In this document: in pieces, positions 1 to 5,873 of the stretch
Position numbering within the stretch: position 1 is the stretch's first letter
How the letters are laid out: the number at the start of each line of letters is the position of its first letter
Source: Anthropogastromicrobium sp963626545
GTDB taxonomy: Bacteria > Bacillota > Clostridia > Lachnospirales > Lachnospiraceae
Direction: 5' to 3'
Length of the DNA stretch: 22,635 nucleotides
Assembly: GCA_963626545.1 (NCBI GenBank)
Contig: CAVFYJ010000054.1
Location: 1-22,635, forward strand
Notes under the pieces: model-generated
What the model was told of the DNA's origin: nothing
The model's database searches: none
The model's input: the letters and a program-made list of their open reading frames with translations, nothing else
Program-made: the position numbers and the translations under genes

Positions 1-63
1 CTCAGTTGGTAGAGCACCTGACTCTTAATCAGGGTGTCCAGGGTTCGAGCCCCTGGAGGCGCA
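1..63 (+). tRNA. tRNA-Lys (anticodon CTT), 5' end cut off
   Basis: The window opens inside a tRNA, at about canonical position 11. The D arm is seen from CTC to GAGC. The anticodon stem CCTGA/TCAGG closes the 7-nt loop CTCTTAA, giving anticodon CTT (lysine, AAG codons). The T arm is CAGGG-TTCGAGC-CCCTG. The 3' acceptor strand GAGGCGC and discriminator A end at 63. CCA is not encoded; the next bases are CGA, so CCA must be added post-transcriptionally. The 5' acceptor half (about 10 nt) lies before the window. A strong terminator follows within 10 nt, so this is the last gene of its transcript. Confidence 0.93.
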
Positions 64-71
64 CGATTGAA

Positions 72-100
72 GGCATTCGACTTGGTCGGATGCCTTTTTT
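72..100 (+). terminator. Rho-independent terminator of the tRNA transcript
   Basis: The stem GGCATTCGAC (72-81) pairs with GTCGGATGCC (85-94): 10 bp with one G:T wobble. The loop is TTG and T6 (95-100) follows. It begins 9 nt after the tRNA 3' end. Confidence 0.85.
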
Positions 101-116
101 GTTCCCCTTTACACAT

Positions 117-145
117 AAAAAAACCCCGCCTCTTTCGGGGCAGGG
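117..145 (-). terminator. Terminator of the glycosyltransferase gene
   Basis: Read on the minus strand, a CCCCG...CGGGG stem with a short A/G-rich loop is followed by a run of seven T (plus-strand A-run 117-123). It lies about 10 nt beyond the minus-strand stop codon at 157, so the two converging transcripts here each have their own terminator. Confidence 0.7.
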
Positions 146-156
146 TAATTACCGGA

Positions 157-1116
157 TCACACTTCCTTCCCGGTCGAATTATTACTTGTCAGCACATCCT
201 TCTCGATAAAGATCGGCCTCTGCTTCCCCTGAATGTACATTCTCGCGATATATTCGCCTATAATACCAAGAATCAACAGCTGAATGCCTCCAAGCAAAAG
301 AATCAGCGCAACAATTGTCGCATATCCTGGCACATCCACACCGAAAATAATTCGCTGCAGCACAACCACAACAAAATAAATAACCGCAAGCAGCGACGTA
401 AACGATCCAAGCACCGTTGCAATCTTTAGTGGCGCTGTCGAGTATCCGACGATACCCTCAACCGCATACTTAAACAGCTTCCAGAAGCTCCACTTCGTCG
501 TTCCCGCATGGCGCTCCTCTGCCACATACGGAATATAGTACGTATCAAAACCGACCCATGAGAAAATTCCCTTTGAAAAGCGGTGATACTCCGGCATACT
601 CAAGATCGCATCCACCATCTTTCGCCTGCAGGTACGAAAATCACTCGAACCATTGACAAACTCCACATCACTCATGCGATTGATCAGACGATAAAACTCT
701 CTTTTGAAAAAGGCCAACCCCTTTCCCTCATTTCGCTCCTTCTGAAAAGCGGCTACACAGTCGTACTCTGGATGCTCGTCCAAGATCTGCACCATCTCGC
801 GCACAATTTCCGGGCGCTGCTGCAAATCGGCATCAATCAGTGTCACCAGATCACCTGTCGCATGCTTCATTCCTGCTAAAATCGCAGCTTCCTTTCCAAA
901 ATTGCGTGAAAACTGAACAATTGTAATCGGCGTTTCATCCTTTTTCTCATAGAACAGCTTCTTTAACTCAATCCCTGTATTATCCCTGCTTCCGTCGTTT
1001 ACCATAACAAGTTCATACTCGTAACCGCAGCCTTCAAATGCATGCACGGCGGCATCATAAAATGCCCTTACGTTATCCTGCTCATTATAGCATGGAACCA
1101 CCAGTGATAATTTCAT
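157..1116 (-). CDS. Membrane-anchored family 2 glycosyltransferase (GtrB/DPM1-like)
   Basis: 319 aa from ATG 1116, chosen because GGAGG sits about 8 nt upstream; an in-frame ATG at 1140 lacks this. The N-terminal GT-A fold shows VVPCYNEQDN (res 6-15), VNDGSRD (39-45) and the metal/sugar-nucleotide motif DADLQQRPE (95-103). Two hydrophobic helices follow at about 231-254 and 264-290, then a basic tail. This layout is typical of enzymes that move a sugar from a nucleotide donor to undecaprenyl phosphate at the inner membrane face (GtrB, ArnC, bacterial DPM synthase-like). The lipid-linked sugar would be used in cell-surface glycan or teichoic acid decoration. Sugar and acceptor cannot be told from sequence. 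It is monocistronic here, with its own promoter at 1242-1270 and a terminator after the stop. Confidence 0.9.
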   Translation of the reverse strand: MKLSLVVPCYNEQDNVRAFYDAAVHAFEGCGYEYELVMVNDGSRDNTGIELKKLFYEKKDETPITIVQFSRNFGKEAAILAGMKHATGDLVTLIDADLQQRPEIVREMVQILDEHPEYDCVAAFQKERNEGKGLAFFKREFYRLINRMSDVEFVNGSSDFRTCRRKMVDAILSMPEYHRFSKGIFSWVGFDTYYIPYVAEERHAGTTKWSFWKLFKYAVEGIVGYSTAPLKIATVLGSFTSLLAVIYFVVVVLQRIIFGVDVPGYATIVALILLLGGIQLLILGIIGEYIARMYIQGKQRPIFIEKDVLTSNNSTGKEV

Positions 1117-1241
1117 TCTGTTACCTCCTGTTTCCCACACTTGTCATACTAGTCTTCTATCTTCATCTTCTATCCACACAAACTGGACCAATTATCCCAT
1201 TACACTCCAGTCTGGTACCCCCGTTTTTTGCTTCATCGCTT

Positions 1242-1270
1242 ACTATAGCACAATTATGCCCCATTGGAAA
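1242..1270 (-). promoter_or_regulatory. Predicted sigma-A promoter of the glycosyltransferase
   Basis: On the minus strand the -10 TATAGT (1242-1247) carries an extended TGC, and the -35 TTTCCA (1265-1270) is 17 nt upstream. This implies a leader of about 120 nt before the ATG at 1116. The same ATTGTGCTAT core recurs in the divergent promoters near 7345-7407. No transcription data are available. Confidence 0.5.
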
Positions 1271-1325
1271 GCGCATTTTGCTGTTTTCCTTTTCTTTTCA
1301 CAATTTTTGTGTTATAAAATCATAA

Positions 1326-1363
1326 GGACGAAAACCCAGAGGATTGCCTCTGGGATGAAGTCC
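1326..1363 (+). repeat. Left-end hairpin of the TnpB element
   Basis: A perfect 8-bp stem CCCAGAGG (1335-1342) / CCTCTGGG (1347-1354) has the loop ATTG. It is nested in a second stem GGAC (1326-1329) / GTCC (1360-1363) across a 5/5 internal loop. Such subterminal imperfect hairpins are the TnpA recognition form in IS200/IS605 ends. The right-end hairpin at 3348-3372 resembles it in sequence. Confidence 0.55.
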
Positions 1364-1382
1364 GCCGTGCGATAAATTTTAC

Positions 1383-1411
1383 TTGAATTATGTGTGAAAT
1401 GGTTGTATCAT
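1383..1411 (+). promoter_or_regulatory. Predicted promoter of tnpB
   Basis: TTGAAT (1383-1388), a 17-nt spacer and TATCAT (1406-1411) lie about 50 nt before the tnpB ATG. This is a reasonable sigma-A match inside the element, so tnpB is probably transcribed from the element's own promoter. Confidence 0.5.
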
Positions 1412-1458
1412 ATATGTATCAAAAATAACCTGCCTTACTTTAAGGAGAAAGGAGTCTT

Positions 1459-3159
1459 ATGGCGGTCCGACAAAAGAAAGAGCTAACCGAAGAACAAAAA
1501 GCATTGCGTCAATTTCATAAGAAATCAGCTCGACATGTTGTCGTGTTCGAAGCGGATTTGTCTGAAAATGAAAAGCGGCAGATCTTCTCGGATGCAGATG
1601 ATCTGCGTCAGTGTGGAAACAGACTCCTTGGAATCATGAAGCGAAATCTTGAACAGCTTTTGCGTACAAAACGCTACCGCGCATTGCAAAGTTTGTATGG
1701 AAAAGTCACAGAGCAGGTCCGTACACTTGAAGCAAAAGAATCCAGAGCAGTTGAGCAGGAACAAAAGCTTGAACAGTTGAAAGAGAAACGAAGCAACATC
1801 GTTAAAGCAATGGCTCAGATGCAGGAGCAGTATCATGTAACATGGGATTTCTGTCGAACGAAAATGATGGAATTAAAAGATCAATATAACATTCCAAGTA
1901 TTTTTGCACTTTCCCGTACGGAAGATATCTGGCAGGCGGTTGAGACAACCCTGTATGCGAAAGGAAAGTCATTGCACTTTAAGAAGCGTGGGGATCTTCC
2001 GGAAATACGAGCAAAACAGTGTAATCGCGGAATTGTCATTTCACAGTCGGAATTCGGTATCCAGTTTCAGTATGGAAAACTGTCGATTCCGTGTAAATGG
2101 AACGAAAAGGATTTGTGGCTTTGTGAGGAAGCAAAAGCGATAGCGGCTTACCTGCAAGACCCAGAACGATATGATACAATGGCGATCAAGCAGTTGGCAA
2201 AAGGAACGCTTATGGATACCTACAGACCCTGTTTTGCATCCATTGTGTGCAAAAGATTTCGGGGACGATTACGTGTTTACGTTCATGTAACTGTTGAAGG
2301 AAAGCTCATTCGTAAGAGAAGAAAGGATGGCACTCCTCGACATGTCTATGGAAAAGGAAAAGTAGGATGCGATATTGGCACACAGACCATTGCGTATACA
2401 TCCAATCATGAGGTTGGATTAGAAAATCTTGCCGAGCGAGGAAATTCAATTCATCATATTGAACGACAGGAAGCATTGATTTTGCGAGCAATGGAACGCT
2501 CACGAAGAGCAGCCAATCCTCAAAACTATAACCCAGACGGAACAATCCGAAAAGGTCGAAAACAATGGCAGTTTTCCAAACGCTATGGAAAACTGCGGCA
2601 AAAGCATCAGGAGCTTTGCAGAATAGCAGCGGAAAACAGGGCATTTGCGATTCGGGAGCAGGTGAATCATCTTCGTACACTTGGAGATTGTTTTGTTACA
2701 GAACCTGCAAATGCAAAGAAGCTGCAAAAACGAGCTAATCCCGAAGTGGAAACAGATAAGAATGGTCGTATGAAACGCAAAAAACGGTTTGGAAGATCCA
2801 TTAAGAATCGTTGCCCGGGCTATATGCAGGCAAAAGCAAAGCAGCTGTTTGAATCGACTGGTGGAATGTATATTGAGGTTCCAATGGAGTATCGAGCCAG
2901 CCAATATGATCACACAGCAGATACCTACATAAAAAAGAAGTTGTCGCAGAGAATGTATTACCTGTCGGATGGAACAAAGGTTCAAAGGGACTGGTATTCG
3001 TCCTACCTGCTATTCTGTATAAATAACACACATACACAGATTGATAAACGAAGATGCAAACAAAAATTTATCGCTATGTATCAAAAAGAAAAGCAGATGA
3101 TTGAGACAATCATCCGCTCTGGAAAAAAGATTTTGAACTCTGGCATTCGTGCCATGTAA
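1459..3159 (+). CDS. tnpB: TnpB-family RNA-guided nuclease, zinc-ribbon-less variant
   Basis: 566 aa; AAAGGAG lies 4 nt before the ATG, with a second AAGGAG further up. A basic, partly coiled-coil N-terminal half (helical about res 75-140, WED/REC-like by position) precedes a RuvC-like C-terminal half. RuvC-I is KVGCDIGTQTIA (Asp305), RuvC-II is CFVTEPANAKKL (Glu415) and RuvC-III is VQRDWYSSYLLF (Asp511), so the D-E-D triad is intact. The stretch at about 477-508 corresponds to the usual CxxC...CxxC zinc ribbon but reads ASQYDHTADTY... with no cysteine. Family knowledge: TnpB cuts DNA at a TAM using a guide RNA made from the element's right end, which helps the transposon persist. The 566 aa exceed the roughly 400 aa usual for TnpB. 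The foldable region just downstream fits a guide RNA. Nuclease activity is inferred; older annotation would say 'transposase'. Confidence 0.85.
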   Translation: MAVRQKKELTEEQKALRQFHKKSARHVVVFEADLSENEKRQIFSDADDLRQCGNRLLGIMKRNLEQLLRTKRYRALQSLYGKVTEQVRTLEAKESRAVEQEQKLEQLKEKRSNIVKAMAQMQEQYHVTWDFCRTKMMELKDQYNIPSIFALSRTEDIWQAVETTLYAKGKSLHFKKRGDLPEIRAKQCNRGIVISQSEFGIQFQYGKLSIPCKWNEKDLWLCEEAKAIAAYLQDPERYDTMAIKQLAKGTLMDTYRPCFASIVCKRFRGRLRVYVHVTVEGKLIRKRRKDGTPRHVYGKGKVGCDIGTQTIAYTSNHEVGLENLAERGNSIHHIERQEALILRAMERSRRAANPQNYNPDGTIRKGRKQWQFSKRYGKLRQKHQELCRIAAENRAFAIREQVNHLRTLGDCFVTEPANAKKLQKRANPEVETDKNGRMKRKKRFGRSIKNRCPGYMQAKAKQLFESTGGMYIEVPMEYRASQYDHTADTYIKKKLSQRMYYLSDGTKVQRDWYSSYLLFCINNTHTQIDKRRCKQKFIAMYQKEKQMIETIIRSGKKILNSGIRAM

Positions 3160-3395
3160 CTGATATACAAAATGGGTATTCGACTTAGTATCCATCTGAG
3201 AGAATCAAAGCAACATCTGATCGCTCTCAGAGAACGCGAACGCCAATGTGGTCGTTGGACTGCTTGTTCGCGAGTTCTGCTGCTCCGGAACAGATGTGCC
3301 TGCCAAAGTCTTTGAGATGTACGCAGGTACTAGAACTCCGCCAATGGAACCCTAGGTGCTTGCCCCTAGGTTAAGTCAGGATGAATGCCAGTCTA
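3140..3395 (+). ncRNA. Candidate TnpB right-end guide RNA (reRNA/omega RNA) scaffold
   Basis: A non-coding stretch after tnpB is densely foldable in one direction. Local stems: ATGGGTA/TATCCAT (3172-3178/3189-3195), CTGAGAG/CTCTCAG (3196-3202/3224-3230), CGCGAAC/GTTCGCG (3235-3241/3266-3272) with an inner CCAATG/CGTTGG, GTTC/GAAC (3274-3277/3288-3291), CCTGC/GCAGG (3299-3303/3323-3327), and CCTAGG/CCTAGG (3351-3356/3365-3370). A 9-bp long-range pair CTGGCATTC (3140-3148, inside the tnpB 3' end) with GAATGCCAG (3383-3391) would enclose the whole domain. Overlap with the tnpB 3' end and position at the element's right end match known reRNAs, in which the guide is the flanking DNA just past the element. 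The 5' and 3' ends are estimates. Confidence 0.55.
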
Positions 3396-3422
3396 ACGAA
3401 CATAAAAATGTTTTTCAAACGC

Positions 3423-3448
3423 AAATCTGTGCCTGTCTGCCCAGATTT
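3423..3448. repeat. Inverted repeat between the TnpB element and the carboxypeptidase gene
   Basis: AAATCTG (3423-3429) and CAGATTT (3442-3448) are perfect 7-bp arms around a 12-nt spacer; with a one-base bulge the pairing extends outward by GC. It sits 33-58 nt before the carboxypeptidase start and could be an operator or leader hairpin. No T-run follows, so it is not a terminator. Confidence 0.4.
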
Positions 3449-3480
3449 TGCATGTTATGGAAAGGTATGGTTATTAATTT

Positions 3481-4863
3481 ATGAAGACGTTTCTCCGTTC
3501 TTTTTTCTCGTTTTTCCTGTGTCTTTGCATATGCCTCAGTTTTCTATTGTCATTTGACTCCCAAGCATATGCCGCCACCAAGGCAGAGATTGACACAATG
3601 CAGGCGCATCTGCCAGAAGAGTGGCCAGAAGCACCTGAAATCGCAAGCGAGGCTGCGATCCTCGTCGACATTGATACCGATACAATTCTGTACGCAAAAA
3701 ATGCGACAAACTCCATGTATCCAGCCAGCACGACAAAGCTGATGACAGCCTATCTTACCCTGTCAAACGCTTCTCTCGATGATATCGTAACCTTCTCAAA
3801 GAATTCCATCTACAGTCTCCCGACTGGAAGCAGCCATATCGGCATGCACATCGGTGAGTCCTTGAGCGTAAAGGACTGTTTGTATGGCCTTCTGCTGCCT
3901 TCTGCAAACGAGGTGGCAACTGCACTGGCGGAGCACGTCAGCGGCTCGGTATCCGCCTTTGTGGAGCTTATGAACAGCACGGCGGTGGAGCTTGGCTGTG
4001 TCAACACAAACTTTGCCAATGCAAATGGTCTTCAGGATCCAAATCACATGACCTGCGCTTACGATCTGTACCGAATCATGCTGGGCTGCCTGCAATACTC
4101 TGATTTTATCACGATCTCCTCCACACCAGCCTACTATCGAAAGGCAGATGAGGTTCTTGACCGCGATATCCCGATGGGCACGACAAATAAGTTAATCAAA
4201 AAGGATTCCGATTATTACACGCCATTTGTAATCTGTGGAAAGACCGGATGGACCGAGGAAGCTGGGCGCTGCCTTGTCTCCTATGCCTCAAAGGATGGAC
4301 GCAACTTAATTTGTGTCACAATGAATACCGAAGATCCAAATCAGTATAAAGATACGATTCAGTTATTCAATTATGGATTTGACCATTTCAGCGTTGCAAA
4401 GGCGGCTGAGCAGGACCAGTCCTACAGCACACAGGCATTAAGCTCAAACAGTCCGCTTGGTCTCTCCGAGCAGAATTCCTCTTTTCTGACACTCGACAGC
4501 GCATCGCGCATCACCGTTCCAGATACCGTATCGCTCAATGATCTGACACGCCGTCCTGTCACAAACGAGGACGGAACGCATATGCTCTCCTATGAGCTTC
4601 ACGGCTATCCGCTCGGAACGGCCCTTATCATCAATCAGGCAGCTGAGGACACCAGCGATCTGTACGTTGCGTCCGTCGACTCTCTGCCAAACGCCATCCG
4701 CACTACACCACTTCACGAGATCAAGCTTTGGCTCATTGTCCTTATGCTCGTGGTTGTCATTTTGATTCTTTTACTGACGATCTTTTTGCTTCGCTACAAC
4801 CGAGCACAAAAGAATAAAAACAAGCGTCAGGCACCGCCGGACCATCAATACCGAATGCAATAA
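3481..4863 (+). CDS. D-alanyl-D-alanine carboxypeptidase (peptidase S11, PBP5/DacF type)
   Basis: 460 aa. An N-terminal signal peptide (res 1-31, hydrophobic core FFSFFLCLCICLSFLLS, then QAYA-A) precedes the catalytic domain. Penicillin-binding motifs are SxxK at Ser83-Thr-Thr-Lys86, SxN at Ser141-Ala-Asn143 and KTG at Lys254-Thr-Gly256. A beta-rich C-terminal domain is followed by a strong transmembrane helix (about 416-438) and a basic tail, so the enzyme is anchored on the outer membrane face. It removes the terminal D-Ala of peptidoglycan pentapeptides and limits crosslinking. The only Shine-Dalgarno-like sequence (GGAAAGG, about 3459-3465) is unusually far from the ATG; the start is kept because it gives a clean signal peptide. 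The TnpB element ends about 80 bp upstream, so its native promoter may be disturbed or lie within that element. Confidence 0.92.
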   Translation: MKTFLRSFFSFFLCLCICLSFLLSFDSQAYAATKAEIDTMQAHLPEEWPEAPEIASEAAILVDIDTDTILYAKNATNSMYPASTTKLMTAYLTLSNASLDDIVTFSKNSIYSLPTGSSHIGMHIGESLSVKDCLYGLLLPSANEVATALAEHVSGSVSAFVELMNSTAVELGCVNTNFANANGLQDPNHMTCAYDLYRIMLGCLQYSDFITISSTPAYYRKADEVLDRDIPMGTTNKLIKKDSDYYTPFVICGKTGWTEEAGRCLVSYASKDGRNLICVTMNTEDPNQYKDTIQLFNYGFDHFSVAKAAEQDQSYSTQALSSNSPLGLSEQNSSFLTLDSASRITVPDTVSLNDLTRRPVTNEDGTHMLSYELHGYPLGTALIINQAAEDTSDLYVASVDSLPNAIRTTPLHEIKLWLIVLMLVVVILILLLTIFLLRYNRAQKNKNKRQAPPDHQYRMQ

Positions 4864-4871
4864 AAAAGTGA

Positions 4872-4905
4872 GGCTGCGACACCGTTTACTCGGTGCGCAG
4901 CCCTT
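4872..4905. terminator. Bidirectional terminator between converging genes
   Basis: GGCTGCG (4872-4878) plus CACCG (4880-4884) pairs with CGGTG (4891-4895) plus CGCAGCC (4896-4902), with one bulged A and the loop TTTACT. T5 follows on the plus strand and an A-run (4862-4867) precedes, so it works both ways. The stop codon of the minus-strand exonuclease gene (4886-4888) lies in the loop, so its last four codons form one side of the stem. Confidence 0.85.
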
Positions 4906-5848
4906 TTTCTGCCGCTTTCTCAATGCGACGCTTTTTAATTAATTCCGATCTTGCCTTAATCTTTCTGGCACCCTCTGCATCGGTCAGCTTCATCGTCTTA
5001 ATCATAAAGACCTGTCCATCGCAGTGCTTCACACGAATCTTTCCCTTGAGCCATCCATGTCTCGGACAGTACGCCAGTCCGAAATACTTCTTATTATTAT
5101 CGGAGAACCAGTTCTTTCGTCTCGTGACATTTCGACCGCACTTGTAGCAGACCATGGAGTTTACATTTCGCATCTCCATCGCCTCCTCGCGGCTCGGATA
5201 CAGTCTCGACACAAACTTTGAATAGCGCTCGAAGACCAGATAAATCTCCTCGTCTGCACTCTGCGGTGGTCTGAAATAATCCACCGATACCATGCCCTGC
5301 CAGCTTTGCTTTTCCAGCTGACTCAAAACACAGCCTGTATAAGCGGCGTCATACACGGCGCGATGAAATGGCCATCTCTTTGGCAGCGCAAGTGTCTCGA
5401 TGACACTCTCAAGCGATGCACGCGCATGCCCATCCAGACATTGTAAACTATACAGCTTTTGCACGTCATAAAAGAACAGAGGAAACGAAAATGGGTTATC
5501 CAGACCAAAATAGGCAATATTTCGCTGCAATTCGGTCAGATCCATATCCCCCCACGTAAAAAATACCGGATCTTTTCCGCACCATTTCCAGAAGCGTTCC
5601 ATCGCGTCCGGAAACGGTATCCCCCGAGCCTCAAGCTGTTCCATGCTGATGCCAACCACTTCCCGCACGCGGTAAAACAGTTCCTTATACACGCACGGCC
5701 GGATCAGGCAGCTGAAGCTGTCTGTCTGGTTTCCGTGCTCATCCAGACGTACCGCGCCGATCTCAATGATCTCAAAGGTGAGCCCCGGTTCCTCACGATC
5801 GCGCATCTGCGCCTGGTTCCATTCCAAATCTAATACAATTGAATTCAT
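4886..5848 (-). CDS. DEDDh-type 3'-5' exonuclease with C-terminal zinc-binding tail
   Basis: 320 aa from ATG 5848. An in-frame ATG at 5920 would overlap the upstream gene and places 24 unlike residues before the domain, so the later start is chosen; its ribosome site is weak (AAAGAAAGA). The ExoI motif VLDLEW gives Asp7 and Glu9, the WGDMDLTEL stretch gives the ExoII Asp (101 or 103), and HRAVYDAA gives His162 and Asp167 of ExoIII. The family resembles ERI1/KapD-like and polymerase epsilon-like exonucleases acting on RNA or DNA ends. A tail with Cys234-x2-Cys237 and Cys261-x2-His264 looks like a small zinc knuckle, followed by a Lys/Arg-rich C terminus, suggesting nucleic-acid binding. It follows the zinc-ribbon gene by 25 bp and is probably co-transcribed with it. 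The substrate is unknown. Confidence 0.82.
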   Translation of the reverse strand: MNSIVLDLEWNQAQMRDREEPGLTFEIIEIGAVRLDEHGNQTDSFSCLIRPCVYKELFYRVREVVGISMEQLEARGIPFPDAMERFWKWCGKDPVFFTWGDMDLTELQRNIAYFGLDNPFSFPLFFYDVQKLYSLQCLDGHARASLESVIETLALPKRWPFHRAVYDAAYTGCVLSQLEKQSWQGMVSVDYFRPPQSADEEIYLVFERYSKFVSRLYPSREEAMEMRNVNSMVCYKCGRNVTRRKNWFSDNNKKYFGLAYCPRHGWLKGKIRVKHCDGQVFMIKTMKLTDAEGARKIKARSELIKKRRIEKAAEKGLRTE

Positions 5849-5873
5849 AAAATTTAAAATTCTTTCTTTTTCT

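Larger units (their letters stand above)
1321..3400 (+). mobile_element. TnpB-only IS200/IS605-type element
   Basis: A left-end hairpin (1326-1363), a tnpB-like gene (1459-3159) and a structured right-end region (about 3140-3391) form a compact unit between two unrelated host genes. Left and right ends carry related hairpins with the shared pattern AACCC...TTGCC...GG followed by AAGTC (1333-1362 and 3348-3376). No TnpA (Y1 transposase) ORF is present, so the unit would need TnpA in trans or be fixed. Exact boundaries are not determinable here, since IS605 elements have no terminal inverted repeats and make no target duplication. The limits given are approximate, set by the outermost shared structure. 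Confidence 0.6.

Noticed and set aside
1..63. tRNA-Lys as an integration site for a genomic island
   Set aside because: No repeat of the tRNA 3' end and no integrase occur in the window; the next gene is an ordinary glycosyltransferase.
1525..2985. Long open frames on the minus strand inside the tnpB gene (for example 2500-2985 and 2306-2680)
   Set aside because: They are frame shadows of tnpB with cysteine/leucine/phenylalanine-rich products, no ribosome sites and no recognisable domains.
3160..3480. CRISPR array beside the Cas12-like protein
   Set aside because: The stems here are all different in sequence; there are no regularly spaced direct repeats.
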